64,000 nucleotides of DNA, from contig CM021317.1 in the NCBI GenBank assembly GCA_010645155.1, positions 14,709,530 through 14,773,529 of the forward strand, given 5' to 3'. Made by a program: the position numbers and the translations under genes. Positions 22,315 to 33,200 of this stretch are shown piece by piece. Origin of the DNA: Tigriopus japonicus. Taxonomy: Eukaryota; Arthropoda; Copepoda; Harpacticoida; Harpacticidae. Every line of letters starts with the position of its first letter. The stretch's first letter is position 1. Under the pieces are notes generated by a model, which saw only the letters and a program-made list of their open reading frames with translations, was not told the DNA's origin and did no database searches.

Positions 22315-25300
22315 ATGGCCGAAAAGCTGCAAGATTTGGCGGGTCGATTGAAGGGCGCGGCTGGAGGTGGAGGCGCTGGGGGGGCGGGTCCTCGGGGATT
22401 GGGATTGGGCTTGAAATTGTTGGTGGGGGCGGTGGCCGGCGCTTATGGACTCCAACAATCCATGTACACGGGTAAAAAATGAATCCATTTCATTCATCCA
22501 GAATACATGAAGTCAATGTCTCAGTCGATCCCTTCCTTCCTTCTATTTATTAAGACATAATGGTAACCGAGTTAAGGAGGCAATAACAAAAAAAAAAATC
22601 CTTTTTCCACGACAAATTGAAATATTCAAAGTTGAATTTTGCGATTTCCGAGCTTAACGCTTGATCTTTTGGCTGACTCTAAAAGATACAAAATGTTTTG
22701 GAAACGGGAAAAAATAAGAAAAAATAATATCTGGACTCTTTTTGCGCTCCATTTGTGTGTATTTGGCACAGAAAACAAAAATGTTTCTTACAGTTTCTAG
22801 CCTGCTAAAATCGTGTTTTGATCATTCTAGAACTTTCAAACGTGTATTTTTTAGAATTTTTCGAATTTTTCTCGGCCCTCTAGCTCTCATTTTCCTTCTC
22901 ATTTCACTGATTTGACGCTCATAGTGATCATTGATCAAGGTTGGTCAGGGATTATCAGGGTGGGCATTTGATTTTTGGACATTTTGTCCACCCCTGTCCA
23001 AAAGGTGTCCAAAAGTGTCCAAAAATAAGGCTGTCCAAAAATAGGAGTGTCCAAAAGTGTCCAAAAATAGTAATTCGAAAAATAATGGTTAAAAACATTT
23101 TTAGAATAACATTCTACAAACTTTCTCTCCAAAATAAATGTCACTTGACGAAATCTAAGCAAGAATAAGTCAATTCAGCACAAGAACCTTACACTTAATA
23201 CATTAAATGAGCCAATAACTTGAAGGCCAAACTGGACATTTGAACTTTCCACTCTTTTCATTTGACCACCGAGCATCGTCCAAAATGTGGGAAAGAATGA
23301 TCGACTGAAGGAATGAACGAACAAACGAATGTGAGACTGGGACTACTAATAACACGCTCACACCACACTTCATGTTAAACAAAGTATGCGAGTACATTTT
23401 AAAGCTAATTGTGTCTTGATTTGTGACAAGAGAAGGATACTTAGTATTTTGATTTATATTCCAAAGTTTATCATTGTTGCAAGTGTTTCCCATCCAAGAG
23501 GCAAGAAGTCTTTTGACCTGACTGTCCAAAAAATGTTAACTATAATAAAGCACACTCAAACTGATATCAGATTTCAATGTGGGTATTATAATGCTTTTGC
23601 CAAAGAATTAAAGCAGTGTTGTTTTACTATTAAAAAAGACAAGACTCTTGTCTTTTTTAATAGTAAAAAGACTATTAACAATATAATAACAAGACTATTG
23701 TATAAACAAACATTTATTTTTTTAACAAGTTATGAACAAGTTATCATGGCAAAGTTTATTTCTCCAAGTAATGTTCCCATTAATAGAACTATTTTTGTTT
23801 AAGTACACAACCATGCATTCTTTAGAATTCAATTACTTATGTAGTGTAACTTGTTTTTCGTCTGATTTGTACAACTTTCTTCTACGTTTGTTGGACTTTT
23901 GCACACTTATGGACATCTTTTGGGGATTTTTGGACACCCTCTGGGGATTTTTGGACACCTTCTGGGTATTTTTGGACACCTTCTGGGTATTTTTGTACAC
24001 TTTTGGACACTTTTAGACACTTTTGGACACTTTTGGACACTTTTGGACACTTTTGGACACTTTTGGACACTAGGGTGTCCAAAATGCTCTCGATGTCGAA
24101 AAATGCCCACCCTGGGGATTATCCCTTTTTACCTCTAAAAACGGGATTTGCAATACTTTTTACGGGATCATGGGACGGGATTTCATAACTGAAAACGAAA
24201 TCGTTTTTATTTTATATGCTATTTGGGAGGCTTGATGAAGTTAAAATGGCTAAAATGAATGAGATGTCTGGCAAGGATATTGTTACATGTCATTTGTTTC
24301 CAATCGATAGTATTTTTAGGACACAAATAATTTTGTTTTTGATGATCCCGGTACATTCCATCCTCGGGATCCCAGGAATGGGATTGAACCAACCCTGATA
24401 GCACAGTCATTGCAAGATTAAAGTTTCATTCTGCTCTTACAAGACTGGAATTGTCCTGTAACAAGAAGAACGTGAACAAAGGTCTTTGGGGCAAGCTCTA
24501 ATTAAAGCATTGGATATTAAATTAAAAGATAACAGGTGTTTCGAAAGAAATGGAACGACTAACTTTTCAATCTGCTCATTTGTCACCTCTGTGAAGAATG
24601 TGTTCGTTCATAGAGAACATCCTAAAAAGTTACCCTGTTTTTCAGACCTGTTCAAGATACTTTGAAAAAGTATCTAGATAAGATAGTATTTTCTGCAAAG
24701 TATGTAGATAAAGATAGTTTAAGATAGTTCTCGAAAAAAGTATCTAGATAAAGATACTTAAAGATACTTTCCCAAAAAAACTATCTAGATAAAGATACTT
24801 TAAGATACTTTCCCGAAAAAAATATCTAGATAAAGATACTTTGAGATACTTTCCCGAAAAAAGTATCTAGATAAAGATAAAAGATAAACTATCTTTTATC
24901 TTTATCTTTTATCTAGATAAGTTTTTATCTAATGTTTTCCACATTACTTTTGCAATGGAGAAATGGCAGTCCTAAAAGACGAATGCCATCACTAGTAGTT
25001 TCCTGTTCCGTTTCTTATAAACCACCCGGCAAGACTAGTTTGATGCTAATGAAAAAATACATGCAAAATATCCTTTGTTCCACGGTCCATGGCCAGTCGC
25101 TCACTATTCAACTCACTGGAATTGTTTTACACCCACTTGATTACTTCAGTGCTCCCATTCACAACTGACCCCAACATTCACCCTCTTTTAAACCGTTTCC
25201 TCGTTTTTGTTTTCTTGTCAAGAAAGTAATTTTACTTGTCCCTTTAGTGGATGGTGGTCACCGAGCCATTATCTTCAGTCGTTTGGGCGGCGTTCAGGAC

Positions 25301-28300
25301 AACATCTACACGGAGGGCTTGCACTTCCGCGTGCCCTGGTTCCAATATCCCATTATCTACGATATCCGATCCCGTCCCAGAAAGATCTCCTCGCCCACGG
25401 GATCCAAGGATCTCCAGATGGTCAACATCAGTCTGCGGGTGCTTTCCCGACCGGACATGACCCAGATCCCGACCATGCATCGCGAGCTCGGACTCGATTT
25501 CGACGATAAGGTCTTGCCCTCGATTTGTAACGAGGTGCTCAAAGGCGTGGTGGCCAAGTTCAACGCCTCCCAATTGATCACCCAACGTCAACAGGTGTCC
25601 ATGTTGATCCGCAAGCAATTGGTGGATCGGGCCAGGGACTTCAACATCATCCTGGACGATGTGGCCATCACCGAGTTGAGCTTTGGACGGGAATACGCCG
25701 CCGCCGTTGAATCCAAACAGGTGGGTGAACACAAGAACATCGGTTTAGGTGGTGAGACCATTTTTGAAGCTGAAAATAATGCCGTGAATTTTTTTTTTTC
25801 ACTCTTATAACGCACGGCATTTAATTGAGCAGGAAAAGTCATTTTTGAGTTCCAAAAACATTTGAGACCAGTTTTGAGGTGAAGAGACAATGCCGCAAAT
25901 CTTGTCGAAAAATATTCCGAAAAATGTTTTAAGCATGTTAAAAAAACAATATATTAATTTTAGTCCCGTGACCTACGGGGAGGGGCAGAAGTATCCAGAC
26001 TAAACTTGGATGACGTATATCTCCTAAAGCAAGAGGAATATTTTTATTTCCCGCGTTTTTCTGGTTTGACCAAAAACCGGTTTTGAATGTTTGTTAATTT
26101 TTTTTTGTTTAAATCCGGAAAAATAAAGCCCCAGGAACAAAAGCGTAAAGTGATTGCTGAATTGCTCTCGGCCGGCAACGACGCCAGAGCCATCATCGAG
26201 TCAACCAAGTACCCCAGGGCCACTGTCTATGAGGTCGTGAAGAGGCTGCAGTCTGGCCGGGGGACAGGCCACGCTCCCTGCGGCCCACACAGGGCAAAAA
26301 AGCGGACCCCCAGGTTTTTGGCGGGCCTGAGGAGGTCCATCGAGGCCAACCCAGCTGTGTCCATATCGGCCCACGCAGCCGGGCGGTCCGTGAGCAAGAG
26401 GACTGTGGCCAGGGCCGTCAAGGAGGACCTGAACTTGACCTCCTACGTCAGAAGCAGACGCCACCTTTTTACCGAGAAGATGAAGGCCACCAGGCTTGAG
26501 AGGGGCAAGAAGTTGCGCAGAATCTGCAAGGTCAATCCGAGGACGGTCAGACTTTTCTCAGAAGAGTCAATCTTCACGGTGGATTGCGCGTACAACCCCC
26601 AGAACAACCGATAGCTTGCCGAGAACAGAACCGTTGTGCCTCCCATCATGAAGACAAAGAATCCTGCCAAGATTATGGTCTTTGGCCTCATCAGTAGCGA
26701 CGGGAAGGTGATGCCAGCCCATGTCTTTCCTCTCAAATTCAGGCTCAACGCCGCCGGGTACGTGGAGCTTCCAAGGAAGGTCGTGATGCCCTGGCTGGCA
26801 ACCTCGTACCCACCAGGAACCAAATTCATATGGATCCAGGACTCTGCTCCGTGTCATGTGTCCAATGTTTCCATGAACGTTTTGAACAGCAAATTTGACG
26901 TGGTGGTCAAGAAAGACGAGTGGCCTTCAAACAGCCCTGACCTCAACCCATGCGACCTCTAGTTGTGGTCCGAGGTGAGGAGGAAGGTCAACAAGATGCC
27001 CCACAACAGCCTAGCGTCTCCGAAGTCGTCGGTGAAGCGGAACATGGCCTCCTTCTCCACGGCCGAGGTCGCCAAAGCCTGTCGGCCGCTTGGACGCCGT
27101 CATTAAGGCCAACGGTGACCATATTGAATAAAAATGTTCTTAATTGTTGTCCAAACATTTTTTTTGTTAAATACACAATTGGCTAAAAATAACTCTTGAT
27201 GCTGTAAATTATGTTCAAAGTCCGGATACTTCTGCCCCACTCTGTAATTAACAGAACTCGATGACGTACGCATTCCTACTTTGTAAAGGTTACTAAGCTC
27301 AAGCCTTTGGGCGATTGATGTTTCGAGCACTGTATTGACTGCATGCTAAATCCATTCGTTTGATAATCCTCACCTGTTTTTGTCGAGTTTGAAATAGCTT
27401 TTTTGTTGACAAAAACTTTAAAGTCACGCCCAAAACCGGCCAAATTTGTAGAAAACACCCCTAATGGTGCTCTTATGGTTTGTAGGTGGCTCAACAAGAG
27501 GCGCAAAGAGCGGCGTTCATCGTGGATCGCGCCATCCAGGAGAAACAACAGAAGATTGTCCAAGCCGAGGGAGAAGCGCAAGCGGCAGAGATGCTCGGAG
27601 AGGCCATTTCCCGCAACCCTGGTTATCTCAAACTCCGGAAACTCAGAGCTTCAGCCCAGATTGCTAAAACGGTAAGATTAGTAAAGAAAACAAGGTCTCA
27701 TATTGACTGGTATAGATTAGAAAGAGATCTGATCCAATGGCAATCAAGTCCGTGGAAGACAAGGGCCAACCAGTGTTGCCAGAAATATGCAGACCTGTGG
27801 CATAAAGATGTGTTGAATCAAGAAATGGGTGTCTTCCTCCCGTAATGTTGCACTTCGTCCAAAAATGAAAAGAAACGGATGTTTAATATCCGGAAATTAT
27901 CATTTTCATACTTGGTAGATTCAAGCAAAAGGATGAGGACACAAATCCCAGGCCCATTACAGAAAAAGAAACATGTTTTTAGATTAGATTTGGATTTCAA
28001 TAATTCGTTATTTTTTCGTCCAAGTATGGAGTTGTTCATCATTACATATACCTAGATTAAGAAGCTAAAGCGATCAAAGCTTACAGGTGCCAAATTATTG
28101 CTAAAAGTGGCAGAATACTAAAGTTCAAATCAAGATCTGAAAAAAATATGGCAACACTAGCATATTCTCTGTTTGAAGATGGTGCGTATCTTGTTACTTA
28201 AAAGAAAATGCTCCATGGAAGTCACAATCTTTTTTGTGGAAAGCAAACCAAAAAGAAGAGAGCCCTATTTTTAACATGTTTTTCGGACTTTTCTTTGACT

Positions 28301-28586
28301 GAGCAAGTGGTCGAGCCATATTGATTTGATTCTTATTCCAATACCTCTTCTGTATCATGTTATGTACTCTAGATCATTTTAACCTAGGCAAAAGATTGAC
28401 GATGATGGACGTGCAAGACATAAGCTTTCTTGAATAGAACAATCTATATAAATCTCCATTTGAATTTATTATTTTTAGATTTCGCAATCCCAGAATCGCG
28501 TGTACTTGAATGCCGGAACTTTGATGTTGAACATCAACGAGGACGACTACGACAAGGGCATCAAGGGATTGAGCAACAAACGCTAA
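22315..28586 (+). CDS. Phb2: Prohibitin-2
   Basis: Four exons: 22315-22471, 25248-25720, 27486-27671 and 28479-28586. They join in phases 1, 0 and 0 to give 307 residues, close to the 299 of human PHB2. Residues 1-30 are Gly-rich. Residues 31-45 form the short membrane segment that anchors prohibitins in the mitochondrial inner membrane. Exon 2 starts '[16 protein letters not shown]' and holds the SPFH/prohibitin domain; exon 3 carries the coiled coil ('[16 protein letters not shown]'). The C-terminal exon contains '[13 protein letters not shown]'. PHB2 assembles with PHB1 into large rings that support inner-membrane proteases and cristae. The C-terminus and the Gly-rich start fit PHB2 better than PHB1. 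Introns 1 and 2 contain a hAT element and a mariner element, yet all splice sites are intact. AATAAA at 28830-28835 is the likely poly(A) signal. Confidence 0.95.
22956..24114. mobile_element. Non-autonomous hAT element with subterminal motif arrays
   Basis: A 1159-bp insertion in prohibitin-2 intron 1 flanked by a perfect 8-bp duplication GGGATTAT (22948-22955 and 24115-24122). The terminal inverted repeats begin CAGGGTGGGCATTT and match perfectly for 14 bp. Just inside the left end, GTCCAAAA units repeat about seven times. Inside the right end the inverse motif TTTTGGACA repeats more than ten times. The centre is AT-rich with no transposase. An 8-bp duplication with CAG-starting ends is characteristic of hAT elements. 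Confidence 0.9.
24653..24925. repeat. Tandem array of TATCTAGATA-containing units
   Basis: About five units of 40-48 bp, each with 'tatctagataaagata', 'taagatact' and 'tttcccgaaaaaa' blocks. The array ends in an inverted stretch where 'aaagataaaagataa' meets 'ttatcttttatcttt', which can form a hairpin. It lies in prohibitin-2 intron 1, about 540 bp downstream of the hAT insertion. It may be the subterminal array of another transposon, but I could not define its ends. Confidence 0.75.
25976..27244 (+). mobile_element. Tc1/mariner element of DD37D (maT-like) type
   Basis: 1269 bp in prohibitin-2 intron 2, flanked by TA dinucleotides (25974-25975 and 27245-27246). Inverted ends of about 25 bp share GGGGCAGAAGTATCC. 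The element is clearly more GC-rich than the surrounding intron. It contains one inactivated transposase frame (listed separately). Size, TA duplication and transposase motifs all fit the IS630-Tc1-mariner group. Confidence 0.92.
26087..27106 (+). pseudogene. Inactivated mariner-type transposase (DD37D)
   Basis: One frame is open from 26087 except for TAG stops at 26612-26614 and 26960-26962; it ends near 27106. The N-terminal part is a helix-turn-helix region ('[13 protein letters not shown]', then '[12 protein letters not shown]'). The catalytic residues are visible: first D in 'FTVDCAY', second D in 'WIQDSAPCH', third D in 'SPDLNPCD'. There are 37 residues between the second and third, the spacing of the maT (DD37D) clade. 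Residues around both stops look otherwise normal, so the stops are probably recent point mutations. No active protein is expected from this copy. Confidence 0.88.
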
Positions 28587-28829
28587 TTTGTCTAAGTTTA
28601 ACACGGATCCAACTTTTTATGCATATTTTTTTCCTCTTGTGCTTTGAACCCGCTAGCTTTCCGTTTCGCACACTTTTTGCTTGCGATGGAAGAAGATACA
28701 GTCGTTTCGGAATAAATTGGAATGAATCGTGGTCGTGGTCCTGCGGGTTGGATCTGTTCCTTGCATATACATCCAGATAGATTCAGGCCATGCCTGCAGA
28801 CACGCGAAACCATTCGACGAAACAGAGTT

Positions 28830-28835
28830 AATAAA
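28830..28835 (+). terminator. Polyadenylation signal of prohibitin-2
   Basis: AATAAA about 245 bp downstream of the stop codon. An earlier 'aataaatt' near 28711 is an alternative site. Confidence 0.5.
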
Positions 28836-30270
28836 GATATCTAATCAAAACCTGATGCGTTTTTCTCTTGTGCACAAGAAGTAGTGGATTCCCCTGACGT
28901 ATAACTTGGAATAGAGCTAGCACTCGGACTAGTGCCAACTACTGATCCGTTGAAGCCACCTACACCATATTACTCAAACGATACCTCTGCATGCCCCATT
29001 GTGCCAATATCGCGCGAATGCATCTCATCTGTGAATACGAGCCCCTTACTATCTGAATAGCACGGATTGTGTCCAACCATTCTGGGGGTTGTTACAACCA
29101 ATTAGCACCTCCAACCGAATCCCAACCTACTCGTGGTTTTTTTCCAGGGGATGACCGGAAACTAGTTATTTCTCCGGGTCAAGGACTTATCAACACTTTT
29201 GGTCCTTGGCCAGACATCCCTGCTGAATATTGGCGGTCACGTACCTTCTTTGTCCGGCTTCCAGTCAAGTTTCATCAATGAAGGGAACATGAAAATGCAG
29301 TTGGTCAACCTACACAGGAACCCCTGACCTACAGCAAGAAGCACGGAAATCATGGAGTGGGAGGCTATCAATGACAATTATGATTTCCAGCAGAAACGAA
29401 CCATTTGCGTTCTTCTGCAAATGAGACCCGGCTAGCATTGAGAAGAACACGTATTTCAAATTTCAGCCCAATCGAACGCCGGAGTTAAAAGTTATGCCTT
29501 CTCAAACTTATGTACTGAAGAGAGCATAGAATGAACGAACTCGCCCTTTTGTGGTAAAACGATTACCGCAAAAGGGCTAGTTCATTCATTTTGGAAGGAT
29601 TTGCACTGAACTTTGAGTGAGCATAACTTTTGTCTCCGACGTTCGATTGAGCTGAAAATTGAGCAGAAATTTATTTTATTTTCTTTATTAAACGCAATGA
29701 ACCTAGTTTCAGATGCAATCAATATAAGGTCTATCACAAAATAGTAATCAAACCAAACATATATGTCATGAAATTCGAAGAAAACGTCACGGAAAAGGAA
29801 TCCGGTTCACGATGTAATGAAATTCAGCGCAAGCTTGGACCAATGGTTCTTGTCCTGTTCAAATTTCCAACCATGACCTTGGGTTCTTCGTGAACCCGTT
29901 TTTGCTCTTCTCTTTTCCCATCCCCTTTTTGCGGCTCCCCCAACCCATTCTTTTTAGAGATACCAAGCCCCGGTCCATAACAAAGAAGATGGCCAAAATG
30001 TGGTGAAAGACTTTTGTGCCTTGCACAAGAACCTTTGTCCTTGATCTAGGTCAAGGTTGGCCTCTTTCCAAGTCCTTCCTTGATCAAGAGAGTGAGCGCG
30101 CCCAACAACTCAAGGCTGGCCTTCAAAAAAAAACCCTGAAGAGAAGTGAAGAACCTTTTTTGGAACGAGAGCTCTCAAGGCCAAGGTTAACTTGGCATGT
30201 TTGGAAGTGGGTCCAGCCTGCGCTTTTAGTTGGAAGTGACTCATGAGCGTGCCAACAAGCAGTTCCAATC
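28836..30270. other. Intergenic stretch with a palindromic repeat
   Basis: No gene recognised. It contains the foldback element at 29457-29672 and its left flank, which is repeated at 38738-38895. A 76-codon plus-strand frame at 30016-30246 ends before the next gene's ATG and is out of frame with it, so it is not joined. Confidence 0.5.
29335..29672. repeat. Dispersed repeat with large palindrome
   Basis: Inverted arms at 29457-29520 and 29602-29672 share 'aatcgaacg' and 'aaaagttatg' blocks. The centre (29529-29590) is itself a hairpin in which 'cgcccttttg' pairs with 'caaaaggg'. The left 150 bp (about 29335-29490) align with 38738-38895, so this is a dispersed family rather than a unique palindrome. 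Confidence 0.7.
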
Positions 30271-33200
30271 ATGAGTGGCACATCCTGGTCTTCCTCCACG
30301 TACTTGATTTTAACGTTTTATGGCAAAGATTTCCTAATCTTGAACACCAATGCCACCGGAAGATCAAAAAATGAGGTGCTGAGGCTCATTCCCATGTACT
30401 TGCCCTCTCTGGTTCCAAGTAATGCTGTGGGCGTTCCTCAGGAATTGGCCTTGGTGTTCCATGGACGAGTGAACCCCTTTGGTACCAAAGCTTCATCTCA
30501 ACAACGACAGGTGGTTTGTGTCCAAGTGTGCTTATTGCTTGAAGCGTTACAAAAATTAGGGTGGACCTGCTTTGGTGATAGTAACTTGGACTCGACAAAG
30601 CGCCGGGGGAGTATCATTTTGAGGTAAACAAACTACCAATTCGTTTCTAATCATCTGTTATCAAAAAATATTGGGCCACAAATGCGGTTTCCTATAATTA
30701 TAATCTAAAAACACTTTTAGTTCCATTTGAAGCCCCTAAGACAACATTTGAAGCATTTGAATTTGTCCAAAATGATAAGTGCGAGCTGTTGCGGTATGAA
30801 ATCCACTAGATGGTGCATTTTAAGATAGTGCTCTTTTATTATGCAGTGTTCTAATCTAGTGATGAGCTTTTCCCATTGTTTATGCATTTACTCTATCTAT
30901 TTCAGGGTATTTTAGTAAACCTTAATGCCGCTAAGAAGTTCCCATGGTATTTTTTTACCCGTATTGTTTTTTCCGGATGGTTCTTGTATCATTATTTTTT
31001 TTGAAACAAAACTAACAAATTCTCAAACAAATGAAAAAGTGGCAGCAAAATGTCTTGTTTAGCGACAGGCAAAAAGTGCAAATAAAACGAGCTTTTTAGT
31101 TGCCAAAAGTCGTACAAATCCCAACCCAGAAACGAAATATTAAGTCTAGAAAAAGGTCAAAAGCACCAACCAAAGTGCAAAAAATCTCAACCAACGAAAA
31201 GTTTGTTAAAGTCACGCGCAAAGTTAAAGAAACACACATCAACAGTAGTTTAAAAGGCAACAAAGGGCTGTTTTGCAAAGTGCGTTGCAATTCCACCATA
31301 GTTTACTTAAAATTGCCTATCAAACTGTATTTGAAGTCTTGAGAAAGCCTCGTTTTATATTCCAGACTGGACCACGCCAGCCCTGTGAACATTTGTTGTG
31401 CATCAGTGCTGCCAAATCGATACCTTCAATTGAGCCTCCCTCAAGAGATTGAAGCTCGGGTGATCAAGTCGCTTCAATCTCGAGTCAAACCTGGAGCTCT
31501 AGTTTTGGAACCCATTGCGTGGCAAGAGGGCCGAAAGATGTTCAAAACTTGCTCTGAAAATCCGGTTGCTATGGTTGCTCAAATTTTCCGAATCCTGGGT
31601 TACAGCGTTAAGTAATTTGGGCATTTAGCTTAGACGTTTGCTCGTAATTTGACCAAAAAAGATTTGCTTTGAATCGTTTCCAGAAGTGACAACTACAAAC
31701 GCTCAATCGGTTTGGTCATTGAATTGATTAAGGCCATGAATGATTATGGATATGAGTTGACCATGTGCGTGAGCATTTTTGGGGACCAACAAGATGTCAT
31801 GTTCTTTCACAAAACCAACCTCAAGTAAGTTTACCGTTTTAAGTTTTAAAAATAGAGAAAAAAGCTTTTCAAACTGGCTCAATCAATTTATGTTCCAATT
31901 ATCTTTCAAGCTATGATTACAGGACTTAGTGTGAGGCAAAATGTGAAAATCCAGCTAAAACCATCGCAAAAACGGGGTCGTTAGATTTGTTCCAGAAATA
32001 ATTAATTGATGAATTGTTTTTTTGACGGAGCTCAATCAAGTGTTTGATAGCAAAGAAAATAAAAGGAAACAAAAATTTGACCTTTCGTGCTCGTTTCGTG
32101 TGTAAAGACAACGAATGAAAGGTCAGATTGTTCCATTTGGAGGATGTTGCCCTGGTCATTTATATAGATGGACCGAAAGGGCTCATAAAGATGATTGCAA
32201 AATTAAATGCATAATTTGTTAAAATTATATATTAACCATGGGACACAAAAGAAGGAAAATCGCATTTTTCTTAATTTGTTCTCTTCAAGAAAAGTTTGGA
32301 CTGAAAAGAAATTGCCAGTTTCCCTCAACCTTCAATATGTTTAGTGTTCATCTACTTTCGGTTTCGTTAAGCATAACCGAAACCAGAAAAAAATGATTGC
32401 AGACATTGCATTTGTTCTTTTGCTTTCGTTTTCTTTTGTTTTTTTAAATAATTTCTTCAAAACTGTCCACCACGCCTTAGTAAAACAGTTCATGAGTGAA
32501 CCTATGTTCCTAAATTATGTAGGTTAAGAATATTTAGATAGTACAATGAAAGCCTTACATTCCTGATATTTGCCATTTGCACAATATGGGAATATTGTCC
32601 GTCAGTAGCCACACGAATTTTGTTTAAAGAGTTACTTTTTTATGTGACTGAACACTTAGAGCAAAACTTGACTTCTTCCAATGTCCTTTTCAAAAGTGCT
32701 TTTTTTATCTATTAGTCGATTAAAATGAAGCTCTGAGTGCAATTTCCCACCATTAACAAACGGTTTGCCATTTTATCCATATTTTGAATTGTTTGTGGGT
32801 TACAATTCACAGTCAAATAAATATTCGATATTATTGAAATGGAATAAAGTAAAAGTTGATTTAATATTATTTATCCTTATTTTTTTAAAATGCTTGATGA
32901 TATTAAATGACAAAAAGGTAAACAAAAATGCAACTTCCTTTATCGAATTAATTAGTCCATGATTATGTCTTAGAAATATTTTTTGCAAATGTATGTTAGG
33001 TTATTATGTCGTATTTTCAAAAAAAACAAGATGATTTTTTGGGGGACTAGTTTTCAAATTTTGTTCAAGTGGGTTTTTCGGTATTACATTTTCAAANNNN
33101 NNNNNNNNNNNNNNNNNNNNNNNNNNNNNNNNNNNNNNNNNNNNNNNNNNNNNNNNNNNNNNNNNNNNNNNNNNNNNNNNNNNNNNNNNNNNNNNNNNNN

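Noticed and set aside
22960..24110. CRISPR-like spacing of GTCCAAAA repeats
   Set aside because: The repeats are 8-9 bp, directly adjacent, without unique spacers, and sit inside a eukaryotic hAT element.
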